Assembly (NCBI GenBank): GCA_020633295.1
Contig: JACKDW010000002.1
Coordinates: forward strand, 868,001 to 932,000
Length of the DNA: 64,000 nucleotides
From: Myxococcales bacterium
GTDB taxonomy: Bacteria > Myxococcota_A > Polyangia > Nannocystales > Nannocystaceae
Direction: 5' to 3'
In this document: positions 25,127-35,588 of the stretch, piece after piece
Layout: each line of letters opens with the position of its first letter
How positions within the stretch are numbered: position 1 is the first letter of the stretch
Notes under the pieces: model-generated
Told to the model about the DNA's origin: nothing
Database searches by the model: none
What the model saw: the letters and a program-made list of their open reading frames with translations, nothing else
Position numbers and translations under genes: made by a program

Positions 25127-26128
25127 ATGGAAGCAACGCCCTGGGATCCCGATGACGTCGAGCTGCGACTCGACGCCGATGGCCGGCTGACCGACGAGGC
25201 GGAGCCCGCCGCCGGGCAGCGCGAACACTCAACAAACGCGTCGTCGCTGGACCTGCGAGCGCTGTACAAGGCGATGGTCCGGGCCCGCTGCCTCGACCTC
25301 GCGCTCGCGCGGCTCGGGCTGCCGATGTGGGCGCCGAGCGCCGGCGAGGAGGCGGTCACCGTCGCCTGCGGCACGCTGGCCGCGCCCGAGGAGTGGATCT
25401 TCCCGGGCAGCCGCGACATCGCCGTGAGCCTGACCCGCGGCGCGGACCTCGACGACCTGTTCGTGCAGCTGCTCGGACTGCGTCGCGCGGGGCCGCCCGG
25501 CACAGCCGGCGCGCCGGACCGGCGCGTCGCCCAGGTCCCCGAGACCCTCGGCCTCCACCTCCCGCTCGCGGCGGGTCACGCCCACGCCGAGAAGCTCGCG
25601 GGCTCGCGCCGGGCCACGGTCGCGCTGCTCGGCGAGGGCCTGTGCTCCACGGGCTACTACCGCGAGGCGCTCTCGCTCGCCGTCGCCTGCGACCTGCCGC
25701 TGGTGCTCGTGTGCAAGAGCCAGGTCTGGCCCGACGGCGCGCCGATGGAGGCGGGTGTGTTCGGCGATGGCGTCAGCGTCCGCGCGCGCTCCATGGGGCT
25801 GTGGTCGCGCCGCGTCGACGGGGCCGACCCGATCGCCGTCGCGCAGGCGGTCGAGCGCGCGCTCACTCGGGCCCGGCAAGGTCACGGCCCCGCGCTGGTC
25901 GAGGCGGTCGTGACCCAGATGCTGCACAAGGACGCGCCCGCGCACCGCGACCCGATCGAGCGCCTGCGACGACACCTCGACCACACCGGCGTGTGGACCG
26001 CGACCTTCCAGGACGTGATCGAGGCCGAGATCCGCGGGCACATTAGCCGGGCGCAGGAGCGAGCCCAGGAGCGAGCCCAGGAGCGCGGTCACGAGCTCGG
26101 CGAGCTCGAAGGAGGACGCGACGCATGA
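25127..26128 (+). CDS. 2-oxoacid dehydrogenase E1 alpha subunit, altered TPP motif
   Basis: 333 residues from the ATG at 25127; longer in-frame starts exist (24935). The E1 alpha fold is clear: RALYKAMVRARCLDLAL, PSAGEEAVTVACGTL, FPGSRDIAVSLTRG, and VALLGEGLCSTGYYREALSL. The diphosphate/Mg motif, normally GDG then about 26 residues then NN, reads GEG ... CKSQ here, so both asparagines are lost. The His-containing loop is partly kept (LHKDAPAHRDPIERLRRHL). The C-terminus bears an AQER repeat (26053-26085). It overlaps E1 beta by 4 nt and heads an E1-E1-E2-E3 operon. Membership of the family is certain; activity is uncertain. Confidence 0.82.
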   Translation: MEATPWDPDDVELRLDADGRLTDEAEPAAGQREHSTNASSLDLRALYKAMVRARCLDLALARLGLPMWAPSAGEEAVTVACGTLAAPEEWIFPGSRDIAVSLTRGADLDDLFVQLLGLRRAGPPGTAGAPDRRVAQVPETLGLHLPLAAGHAHAEKLAGSRRATVALLGEGLCSTGYYREALSLAVACDLPLVLVCKSQVWPDGAPMEAGVFGDGVSVRARSMGLWSRRVDGADPIAVAQAVERALTRARQGHGPALVEAVVTQMLHKDAPAHRDPIERLRRHLDHTGVWTATFQDVIEAEIRGHISRAQERAQERAQERGHELGELEGGRDA

Positions 26129-27102
26129 CCACCGTCCTCGACATCCTCAGCACCACCCTCGCCGCGCTGCTGCGCGAGGATCCCAGGCGCCTGCTGCTCG
26201 GCGAGGACTGCCGCGACGGCGGCATGCTCGGGCTCTCCCGCGCCGCGCTCGACGATCCCGAGCTCGAGGGCCGCGTGCTCGGCACCCCGCTCACTCCGGC
26301 CTCGGCCGTCGCCCACGCCGGGGGGCTCGCGCTCGCCGGCCGCCGCCCGATCATCGCGCTGCCCAGCGCCGCCGCGCTGCTCGAGGGCCTCGCCGCGCTC
26401 CGCGAGCTGGCGCGCGGCGGCCAGCTCGCCGCCGGGCACGGAGAGCACGCGACCGGCGATGTCCTCCTGCTCGCGCCGACCGGATACGGGTTCGGACTCG
26501 GAGGTGACCACGCGGCCAGCTTCGAGTCGACGCTCGCGCTCGCCGGCGCCCGCGTCATCGCGCTCGGGGACACGAGCGAGGCCGCCGCGCTGCTGCGCGC
26601 CGCCGCCGACCTCGACGCCCACAGCGGCCCGGTCGTGCTGCTGCTCCCGCGCTCGCTGCTGCTCGAGACGGTCGACCCCGACGCGCTCTACGAGTCGCTG
26701 CCCCGCGAGTTGCACGCCGCGCGCCCGGTCCGCGGCGGCGCCGACGCGGTCGCCACCGTGTTCTGCTGGGGCGACACGGTCGCGCGCGCGATCGCGGCGG
26801 CCGAGCGCACCGGCTTCGACGTGGCCGTCGTCGACGTCGCCAGCCTCGCGCCGCTCGACACGCCCGCGCTGATCCGCGCCGCGCGCGAGACCGGCAAGCT
26901 CGTGATCGCGCACAGCGGCGCGCCGCGTCACGGCGTCGCCGCGGAGCTCGCCGCGCTGTTCGCCGACGAGGCCATCCTGTACCTCGACGCGCCGATCGTG
27001 CGGGTCGCCGGCGCGCGCGAGCTCCGCTACCCCGCCGAGGCCGACGCCTGTCCCTCGGTACACGCGATCGCCGACGCGATCACGCGCGTCGTGACGTACT
27101 GA
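26125..27102 (+). CDS. 2-oxoacid dehydrogenase E1 beta subunit, catalytic Glu replaced
   Basis: 325 residues, normal length. Family features: LLLGEDCRDGGMLGLSRAAL, GRVLGTPLTPASAVAHAGGL, LLLAPTGYGFGLGGDHA and the C-terminal SGAPRHGVAAELAALFADEA. In active E1 beta chains the segment reads TPL/I-x-E, where Glu contacts thiamine diphosphate; here it reads TPLTP. The GGHHHSQ-type loop is reduced to GGDHAAS. These changes pair with the altered alpha chain. Start overlaps E1 alpha by 4 nt, and a ribosome binding site (GAAGGAGG) lies in the alpha tail. Confidence 0.82.
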   Translation: MTTVLDILSTTLAALLREDPRRLLLGEDCRDGGMLGLSRAALDDPELEGRVLGTPLTPASAVAHAGGLALAGRRPIIALPSAAALLEGLAALRELARGGQLAAGHGEHATGDVLLLAPTGYGFGLGGDHAASFESTLALAGARVIALGDTSEAAALLRAAADLDAHSGPVVLLLPRSLLLETVDPDALYESLPRELHAARPVRGGADAVATVFCWGDTVARAIAAAERTGFDVAVVDVASLAPLDTPALIRAARETGKLVIAHSGAPRHGVAAELAALFADEAILYLDAPIVRVAGARELRYPAEADACPSVHAIADAITRVVTY

Positions 27103-27184
27103 CCGACCTCCGATCCAGCGATTTCGAGACAGGCCGCCCCCACGACGGGAACGCCGCGTCCCCCTGACTACCCGAGGCCCATTC

Positions 27185-28495
<1,311 letters not shown>

Positions 28496-28561
28496 CCCGA
28501 GCCGAGCACCCTCCTGCAAGACTCACCAGGCTCCACGAGAGCTCACGACAGGCGAGGACCC

Positions 28562-29980
28562 ATGGCCACGATCAAGAAGAAGGCGCTCATCATCGGCGCG
28601 GGCACGGGCGGATACCCCTGCGCGATCCGCCTCGGTCAGCTCGGCGTAGACACCATGCTCGTCGAGAAGGCCAAGCCCGGCGGCGTCTGCCTCAACTGGG
28701 GCTGCATCCCGTCGAAGGCGCTGATCAGCGCGACCAAGCTGTATCACAAGGCCCAGCACGCCGAGTCCATGGGCCTGTCCTTTGGGTCCGCCAAGGTCGA
28801 CATGGGCAAGATGCAGGTGTGGAAGGCCGGCATCGTCAAGAAGCTCACCAGCGGCGTCCAGGGGCTCGTCAAGGGCAACGGCGCGCAGTACGTGACCGCG
28901 ACCGCGCGCTTCCTCGCGCCCAAGCGCGTGCAGCTCGACTACGCCGACGGCAAGCCGTCTGACATCGTCGAGGCCGAGCACGTCGTCATCGCCACGGGCT
29001 CGCTGCCGATCGAGATCCCCGGCTTCAAGATCGACCAGAAGCGCATCCTCGACAGCACCGGCGCGCTCGAGCTCGACCACGCGCCGAGGCGCATGCTGTG
29101 CATCGGCGGCGGGATTATCGGGCTCGAGCTCGGGCAGACCTTCCAGCGCCTCGGCACCGAGCTGATCGTGCTCGAGGGCCTCGGGCGCATCCTCGGCAAC
29201 GTCGACGCCGACTGCGCCAAGCTCGTGCACAAGCAGATCGAGAAGGACGGCGGCAAGGTGCTGACCAACGCGCGCGCGATCGGCTGGCAGGAGCGCGGCG
29301 CCGACCTCATCGTGCGCGCCGAGGTCGACGGGCGCCTGCAGGAGTTCGCCACGGACGTCGTGCTCGTCGCCGTCGGCCGGCGCCCCGTGACCCACGGCTT
29401 CGGCTTCGAGAAGACCGGCGTCAAGAAGAGCGACCGCGGCTTCATTATCGTCGACAACCGCCTGCAGACCAACGTGCCCGGGATCTACGCGGTGGGCGAC
29501 GTCGCGGGCCAGCCGATGCTCGCGCACAAGGCCTCGCACGAGGGCGAGGTCGTGGCCGAGGTCATCGCCGGCAAGAAGGCCGTCAACGACGCGCGCCAGA
29601 TCCCCAACGTCGTCTTCACCGAGCCCGAGATCGCCGAGTCCGGCCTCACCGCCGCGCAGGCCAAGGAGGAGGGCTTCGAGGTCCAGGTCGGGAAGTTCCC
29701 GTTCTCGGTCAGCGGGCGCGCGATGGCGATCGCCGAGACCACCGGCTTCGTGAAGGTCGTCACCGACGCCAAGGACGCGCGCGTGCTCGGCGTGCAGATC
29801 TGCGGCCCCGAGGCCTCCGACCTCATCAGCGAGGCCGGCCTCGCGATCGAGATGGGCGCGTTCGCCGAGGATCTCTCGCTGACCGTGCACCCCCACCCGA
29901 CGCTCAGCGAGGCCGTGATGGAGGCGGCCAAGCAGGCGATCGGCGAGGCGATCCACATCCAGAACCCCAAGCGCCGCTGA
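28562..29980 (+). CDS. lpdA: Dihydrolipoyl dehydrogenase (E3)
   Basis: 472 residues. FAD-binding ALIIGAGTGGYPCAIR, redox-active disulfide in GGVCLNWGCIPSKAL (usual GGTCLNRGCIPSK), NAD-binding CIGGGIIGLELGQTFQRLG, the FAD motif GIYAVGDVAGQPMLAHKA and the C-terminal interface HPHPTLSEAVMEAA with the catalytic His-Glu pair. It reoxidises E2 lipoamide using NAD. Last gene of the E1-E2-E3 operon. A hairpin (29993-30018) lies 12 nt after the stop but lacks a T run. Confidence 0.95.
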   Translation: MATIKKKALIIGAGTGGYPCAIRLGQLGVDTMLVEKAKPGGVCLNWGCIPSKALISATKLYHKAQHAESMGLSFGSAKVDMGKMQVWKAGIVKKLTSGVQGLVKGNGAQYVTATARFLAPKRVQLDYADGKPSDIVEAEHVVIATGSLPIEIPGFKIDQKRILDSTGALELDHAPRRMLCIGGGIIGLELGQTFQRLGTELIVLEGLGRILGNVDADCAKLVHKQIEKDGGKVLTNARAIGWQERGADLIVRAEVDGRLQEFATDVVLVAVGRRPVTHGFGFEKTGVKKSDRGFIIVDNRLQTNVPGIYAVGDVAGQPMLAHKASHEGEVVAEVIAGKKAVNDARQIPNVVFTEPEIAESGLTAAQAKEEGFEVQVGKFPFSVSGRAMAIAETTGFVKVVTDAKDARVLGVQICGPEASDLISEAGLAIEMGAFAEDLSLTVHPHPTLSEAVMEAAKQAIGEAIHIQNPKRR

Positions 29981-30150
29981 GGCGGCGCGCAGCGCCTCGC
30001 GGCCCCGTTCGCGAGGCGATTCGCCACATGTCCATGTAGACATCTTGCACGCCCCCGGGCTTGCGGCCCTACACGACGCGGGGCGATGCTCGACGTGAGC
30101 ATCGGCCCGCGTCGCGCTCGCGACGCGCAGAAAAACCTGGCCTGGGGGAC

Positions 30151-31857
30151 ATGATGAAGATAAATGGAACGCGCGGGCGCCGACCCGCGGATGTACTCGC
30201 GTGGAGCGTCGCGGCGCTCGCCATCCTCGCGCTCGGCGCGTGCGGCGACAGCGGCGAGGGCACCACCGGCTCGAGCGACCCGAGCGCGACGACCGAGGGG
30301 TCGACGAGCGACGCCTCGGCCGGCCCGTCGACGGGCGCGGAGACGACCGGGATCGCGACATCGGGGACCATGGGCGAGGAGACCGAGAGCGGCACGCCGC
30401 AGACCGTGACCTCCGACGGCACCACCGAGCCGACCGAGCCCGACCCGTTCTGCGGCGACGGCACGGTCGACGTCGAGCTCGGCGAGGAGTGCGACGACGG
30501 CAACGACGACGACACCGACAGCTGCCTGTCGGACTGCGTCGCGGCGAGCTGCGGCGACGGCGTCGTGCAGGCGGGCGTCGAGGAGTGCGACGACGGCAAC
30601 AACGACGACACCGACACCTGCGTCGCGAGCTGCGTCGCGGCGAGCTGCGGCGACGGCTACGTCGGACCCGGCGAGGCCTGCGACGACGGCAACGACGTCG
30701 ACGACGACGCGTGCTCCAACACCTGCGCGCTCGCCAGCTGCGGCGACGGTCAGGTGCAGATGGGCGAGGAGTGCGACGACGGCAACGACGACAACACCGA
30801 CGCCTGCACCGTCACCTGCCTCAACGCGACCTGCGGCGACACCTACGTCCAGGAGGGCGTGGAGAGCTGCGACGACGGCAACAACGACGACAGCGACGAG
30901 TGCACCACGCTGTGCGCGCCGCCGGCCTGCGACGACGGGATCGTCAGCGGCGCCGAGACCGACGTCGACTGCGGCGGCGACACCTGCGGCCCGTGCCAGC
31001 TCGACCAGTCCTGCGACCTCGACGACGACTGCGCCGAGGGCAGCTGCGTCGGCGGCTTCTGCTCGCTCGTCGCGACCTGCGCCGACATCCTCGCGCTCGA
31101 CCCCGCCGCGCTCTCCGGCATCTACAAGATCGACCCGGACGGCCAGGGCGGACAGGACGCGTTCGACGTCTCCTGCGACATGGAGACGGACGGCGGCGGC
31201 TGGACGCTCGTGTTCCACGTCTACAACATGGGCGGTCACCCCAACGGGCTGAAGGAGAACCAGTTCACCGCGCTGTTCGCCCACAACCGCTTCACCGACG
31301 AGACCTGGTCGTACGAGAGCATGAACAACACGATCACGGCCGGGATCGGCAGCGGCCTCGTCACGCTCATCGACCAGGGCGCGCTCGACATCGACATGTT
31401 CACCGACAAGTGGGACGACGTGCGGATGACCTGCGCGCTCGGCAACGGCGTCGAGATGCCGAACAACTTCGCGCAGGTCAACGGCTACGCGACGCTGAAC
31501 GACAGCTCCAAGCTCCACGGCGCGACCCCCAACGGCACCTCGTACATGATCGACCCCGGGCTCAACTCCTTCGATCAGGACACGATCTGGCACGACAACG
31601 AGACCGCGTCGTCCAACAGCGGGCACTACCTGTGCGACTACACCAACTCCGGGTCCTCGGGCGCGCAGTTCGGCTTCTGCTACACGGACCACCTCAACAA
31701 CCCCAACAACCTCGACTACGGCGACTCGATCGTCTCGATCGCGTTCGGCACCTCGTACGGCGCCGACGGCTGGTCGGTCGGCTTCACCGGGGAGTGCGGC
31801 GACATGGGCTTCACCGCCCAGCAGAACCAGGGGACCTACTCGATCTGGATCCGCTGA
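30151..31857 (+). CDS. Lipoprotein with myxobacterial Cys-rich repeats and fibrinogen-like domain
   Basis: 568 residues from the ATG at 30151 (another ATG follows directly), with TGGGGGAC as ribosome binding site. Signal ends ILALGAC (lipobox, Cys near residue 31). A Thr/Ser-rich stalk follows. Residues about 95-290 hold five or six repeats of the form GEECDDGNxDDTDxCxxxC-xAxCGDG, the Myxococcus cysteine-rich repeat. After a Cys-rich bridge (CGGDTCGPCQ), residues about 320-568 resemble a fibrinogen C-terminal domain: FDVSCDMETDGGGWTLVFH and later SVGFTGECGDMGF. It is likely displayed on the cell surface and binds glycans or proteins. Transcribed alone. Confidence 0.88.
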   Translation: MMKINGTRGRRPADVLAWSVAALAILALGACGDSGEGTTGSSDPSATTEGSTSDASAGPSTGAETTGIATSGTMGEETESGTPQTVTSDGTTEPTEPDPFCGDGTVDVELGEECDDGNDDDTDSCLSDCVAASCGDGVVQAGVEECDDGNNDDTDTCVASCVAASCGDGYVGPGEACDDGNDVDDDACSNTCALASCGDGQVQMGEECDDGNDDNTDACTVTCLNATCGDTYVQEGVESCDDGNNDDSDECTTLCAPPACDDGIVSGAETDVDCGGDTCGPCQLDQSCDLDDDCAEGSCVGGFCSLVATCADILALDPAALSGIYKIDPDGQGGQDAFDVSCDMETDGGGWTLVFHVYNMGGHPNGLKENQFTALFAHNRFTDETWSYESMNNTITAGIGSGLVTLIDQGALDIDMFTDKWDDVRMTCALGNGVEMPNNFAQVNGYATLNDSSKLHGATPNGTSYMIDPGLNSFDQDTIWHDNETASSNSGHYLCDYTNSGSSGAQFGFCYTDHLNNPNNLDYGDSIVSIAFGTSYGADGWSVGFTGECGDMGFTAQQNQGTYSIWIR

Positions 31858-32165
31858 CGCGGGCCTCGTTGGTCCGTTCTCTTCGCCGCGCTCGGGGGAG
31901 CCGGCTCGCGACTGTTTTTCGATGGCCGACGTGTCACACGCGTGGCTTTCACGAGCGGGGGCGGGGGGCGCTCCTTGCGGGACGCACGTGAGCGACCCCC
32001 TCACGGGGGCCGCTCACGTGGTCTTAAGTTCTCATCCGGGCCCCGGCCCCGCTCGCACGCCACGCTCCGTCCGCACGAGAGAGACCCCGCTCATACACTG
32101 CTCCGTCCGCGCGTACGAGCCTAGCTGAACCAAACAGCCCCGCGACGACGTGCTACCGTGCGCGC
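31858..32165. other. Intergenic region, 308 nt
   Basis: Contains one long hairpin (31985-32020), a probable terminator for the preceding gene. No other feature is seen. Confidence 0.5.
31985..32020. terminator. Long GC hairpin, probable terminator
   Basis: CACGTGAGCGACCCCC (31985-32000) pairs with 32005-32020 over 16 bp with a single mismatch and a 4-nt loop. Only a short GTCTT follows, so termination strength is uncertain. Confidence 0.5.
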
Positions 32166-32654
32166 GTGGACGCGTTCAAGCTGCGCATCGGGACACCTGA
32201 GGATGACCGCTTCGTCGCGCGCTGCTTCTATCAGATGTGGCGCGACATCGGGCTCGCGCCGGCGGAGCTGCTCGCGCCCGACGTGGCCGAGGCGCGCGTG
32301 CTCGAGTTCCTCGCGCGCGGGCGCGCCGAGCTCCAGCTCGCCACCGTCATCGCCAACGACGCGGCCTCGGCCGAGCTCGAGCGCCACGTCGGCTGCGCGG
32401 TGTGCCAGCGCCACGCGCTCTACCCCGACATCCTGCAGCCGAGCGCGCGCGGCTACGGCTACATCTGGGGCGTGTACGTCGACGCGGCGCGGCGCGGCGC
32501 GGGCCTCGGCGCGCGCCTGACCCGGGCGTGCATGGATCACCTGCGCGCGGTCGGCTGCACGCACGCGGTGCTCAACGCGGCCCCGCTCGCGCGCGGGCTG
32601 TACGAGCGCCTCGGCTTCACCGCCAACAACGAGATGCGCGTCGCGCTGACCTGA
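32166..32654 (+). CDS. GNAT family N-acetyltransferase
   Basis: 162 residues from a GTG at 32166. The GNAT fold is indicated by an N-terminal LRIGTPEDDRFVARC, the beta-4 strand GYIWGVYVDAARRG, the acetyl-CoA loop RRGAGLGARLTRACMDHL and the C-terminal AAPLARGLYERLGFTANNEM. The acceptor is unknown. No neighbour points to a pathway; the gene faces a glutamine amidotransferase across 27 nt. Confidence 0.88.
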   Translation: MDAFKLRIGTPEDDRFVARCFYQMWRDIGLAPAELLAPDVAEARVLEFLARGRAELQLATVIANDAASAELERHVGCAVCQRHALYPDILQPSARGYGYIWGVYVDAARRGAGLGARLTRACMDHLRAVGCTHAVLNAAPLARGLYERLGFTANNEMRVALT

Positions 32655-32681
32655 CGAGCGCCGCGCGCGCTGCCTCCGAGG

Positions 32682-33590
32682 TCAGGTCGTCGGCGCGGCG
32701 CCGACGATCGGCAGGCCCGCGCGCGGCGGGCTCTCGACGCCTGGCGGCGGGAACACGCGCATCTGCATGCGCCAATCGGCGCCGATCATCATGCCCGGGG
32801 TCATCGGGTCCCAGACGTTGACCCCCTGCAGCGGCTCGCTCGAGAAGATCAGGTGACTCACGAAGTCGCCGGAGCGGCCCGGGCGCTCGCACTCGGGCGC
32901 GTAGCTCGGGCAGTGGTCGCGGTCGGGGCAGCGCTGCTTGTGGGTGCTGGCGTACAGCGACTTACCGCCCTGGTGGGCGAGCATCGTGTTCCCGTTGGTG
33001 ATGATGAAGGTCAGGAAATTTTCCGTGGGCGGCCCGCCGTCGTCCTCGCAGATCGGGCCGGCGAGCGCGACGACCTCCTCGAGGGCCTCGCGCGCGGCGG
33101 CGGCGACGTCCTCGAGCGGGTAGCCGCGGCGGTGCAGCTCGCAGCGCCGCTGCATCTTGCCGAGGAGCATGTAGAAGAGCACCTCGCTGTCGGTGTCGCC
33201 GAGGATGAAGCGCCGGAGGATCGGCGGGATCTTCTCGACGAGGCCGGCGCGGATCTCGGAGAAGCCGCGGATGTTGCCGTTATGCGCGAACACCCAGGTG
33301 CCGTACTGGAACGGGTGCGTGTTCAAGGTCGAGAGCTCGCCCTGCGTCGCCTTGCGCAGGTGCGCGAGCACGGTCTCCGAGGTCACGACGCCAGAGACCC
33401 GGCGGAATAGGTGGTCGTCGACTGCGGTCGAGACGCTCTTCACCACGTGCGGCGCGCGAGCGAGGTAATACGCCACACCCCAGCCGTCGGGGTGTCGCTC
33501 GCTCTGCTGCATGAGCGCGTTGTCAGCGCTCACGAGGCTGCGGTGAACCTGGCTCTGGATCACGGAGCGAAAGCCGAATAGCCTGCACAC
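32682..33590 (-). CDS. Class II glutamine amidotransferase
   Basis: 302 residues from the GTG at 33590. This start is chosen because class II amidotransferases expose Cys2 as nucleophile after Met removal, and the protein then begins M-CRLFGFRS. Other motifs: HPDGWGVAYY, VLAHLRKATQG, NTHPFQYGTWVFAHNGNI and GDTDSEVLFYMLL, the YafJ/EgtC-type layout. A Cys cluster (CPDRDHCPSYAPEC, about residues 220-235) is extra. The acceptor of the ammonia is unknown, since no synthetase domain is fused or adjacent. Confidence 0.88.
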   Translation of the reverse strand: MCRLFGFRSVIQSQVHRSLVSADNALMQQSERHPDGWGVAYYLARAPHVVKSVSTAVDDHLFRRVSGVVTSETVLAHLRKATQGELSTLNTHPFQYGTWVFAHNGNIRGFSEIRAGLVEKIPPILRRFILGDTDSEVLFYMLLGKMQRRCELHRRGYPLEDVAAAAREALEEVVALAGPICEDDGGPPTENFLTFIITNGNTMLAHQGGKSLYASTHKQRCPDRDHCPSYAPECERPGRSGDFVSHLIFSSEPLQGVNVWDPMTPGMMIGADWRMQMRVFPPPGVESPPRAGLPIVGAAPTT

Positions 33591-33676
33591 GCGAATACCA
33601 TACAACACGCAGCAGGCGCGCCGCGATCGCTCGCGGAACAAAGAGACAGGCGCCGGCGCGGGCTCGAGGACACGCA

Positions 33677-35502
33677 GTGAATCAGGACGGCCACTACAAG
33701 AGCAACCTTCGCGACACCTTCTTCAACCTGTTCGAGGTCCTCTCGGTGCAGGACACGACCCTCGGCCGCGGCCCCTTCGAGGAGTTCGACGCCGAGCTGG
33801 CCCGCAGCACGCTCGAGACCTACGAGCAGTTCTGCAGCCGCGAGCTGGGGAGCAGCTGGGTCGAGTCCGATCGCGTGCCGCTGACGCTCGACGCCGACGG
33901 CAACGTCGGCCTGCCGCCCGGCCTGAACCGCTCGATCACCGCGCTCTACGACGGCGAGTGGCACATGCTCGACGCCCCGGCGCACCTCGGCGGCATGGCC
34001 TCCCCGCCCTCGGTGCACTGGGCGGCCTTCGAGTTCGCCGCCGGCGCCAACCCGGCGGCCGCGTTCTACGCCCTCGGCACCACCCTGGCCAAGGCGCTCG
34101 ATCCCGTGGTCACCGACGAGCAGCGCGATCGCTTCCTCCGGCCGCTGCTCGAGCGACGCTGGGGCGCGACGATGGTCCTCACCGAGCCCGACGCCGGCAG
34201 CGACGTCGGCGCCGGGCGAACCCGCGCGCGCGACCTCGGCGACGGCACCTGGGCGATCGAGGGCGTCAAGCGCTTCATCACCAACGGCGACTTCGAAGGG
34301 CCCGAGAACATCCTGCACGGCGTGCTCGCGCGCCCGGAGGGCGCGGGCCCGGGGACCAAGGGGCTCTCGCTGTTCCTCGTGCCCAAGTTCTGGGTCCACG
34401 AGGACGGCAGCCTCGGCGAGCGCAACGGCGCCTACTGCACGAACATCGAGGACAAGATGGGGCTCAAGGGCTCCGCGACCTGCGAGATGACCTTCGGCGA
34501 GCGCGGCGTCGCGCGCGGCGTGCTCGTCGGCGAGGTGCACAACGGCATCCGGCAGATGTTCCGCATCATCGAGCAGGCGCGCATGGCCGTGGGCTGCAAG
34601 TCGATGGCGACGCTGTCGACCGCCTACCTCAACGCGCTCGACTACGCCAAGATCCGCGTGCAGGGTCCCGACCTCCTGCGCGCGACCGACAAGTCGGCGC
34701 CGCGCGTGCGGATCATCGAGCACCCCGACGTGCGCCGCATGCTCATGGTCCAGAAGGCGCACGCCGAGGGCATGCGCGCGCTGTGCATGTACACCGCGTC
34801 GATCCAGGACCGCATCGCGATCGCCGGTGACAACAAAGACGCCTCGCGCGCGGACCGGCGCCGCAACGACCTGCTCCTGCCCATGGTCAAGGGCTACTGC
34901 TCGAGCCGCGCCTACGAGATCCTGGCGATGTCGCTGCAGTGCCTCGGCGGCTCCGGCTACGTCCGCGATTACCCGATCGAGCAGTACATCCGCGATCAGA
35001 AGATCGACTCGCTCTACGAGGGCACGACGCACATCCAGGCGCTCGACCTGATCCTGCGCAAGGTCGCGCGCGACGGCGGCGCGACCTTGCAGGGCTGCTC
35101 GGCGAGATCGAGGCGACGCTCGGCGAGCTGGCCGAGGACGGCCCGCTCGCGACCGAGCGCGCGCTCCTGGGACGAGGTCTCAAGGACATCCAGGGCCTGT
35201 TCGGCGCGGTCATGGGCAAGGTCGGCGAGTCGCTCTACCACGTCGGCCTGCAGGGCAACCGGATCCTCTACGCGACCGCCGAGCTGATCATCGGCTGGCT
35301 GCTGGTGCGCCAGGCGATCGTCGCCCAGGCCGCGCTCGACTCCGGGCGCTCGCTGTCCGACGCGGACCAGGCGTTCTACACGGGCAAGCTGGCGAGCGTG
35401 CGCTTCTACTGCCGCTCCGTGCTCCCCGGCCTGACGCTCGCGCGCAAGCTGGTCGAGGGCAGCACGCTCGAGCTCATGGAGCTGCCCGAGGCCGCGTTCT
35501 GA
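33677..35502 (+). pseudogene. Acyl-CoA dehydrogenase with one frameshift
   Basis: Begins at a GTG (33677), MNQDGHYKSNLRDTFFNLFE. Acyl-CoA dehydrogenase motifs: MVLTEPDAGSDVGAGRTRA, FITNGDFEGPENILHG, QARMAVGCKSMATLSTAYLN and the catalytic-Glu region DSLYEGTTHIQALDLILRKV. Near 35088 the frame breaks: after GGATLQG the coding pattern moves to another frame (LLGEIEATLGELAEDGPLA and onward to 35502, ending LELMELPEAAF). A single missing base, probably one G in ACCTTG(G)CAGGG, explains it. Unshifted, translation would stop at 35287. It could be a true loss or a sequencing error; the rest of the C-terminal domain is intact, which favours error or a recent change. Full length would be about 608 residues, as in ACADs with a C-terminal helical extension. 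Confidence 0.85.
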
Positions 35503-35588
35503 CGTCGGCCGCTGACGCGACCCGACGACGCGGCGCCGCCGTCACAGGCGAGCCGGTCGCCGGGCGCGTCTGATATGCTCCCGGCGCG

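Noticed and set aside
29485..32004. 839-codon open frame on the minus strand
   Set aside because: Antisense to the E3 and fibrinogen-like genes. Its Val/Ala/Asp-rich repeats mirror the CDDGN repeat DNA of the real gene.
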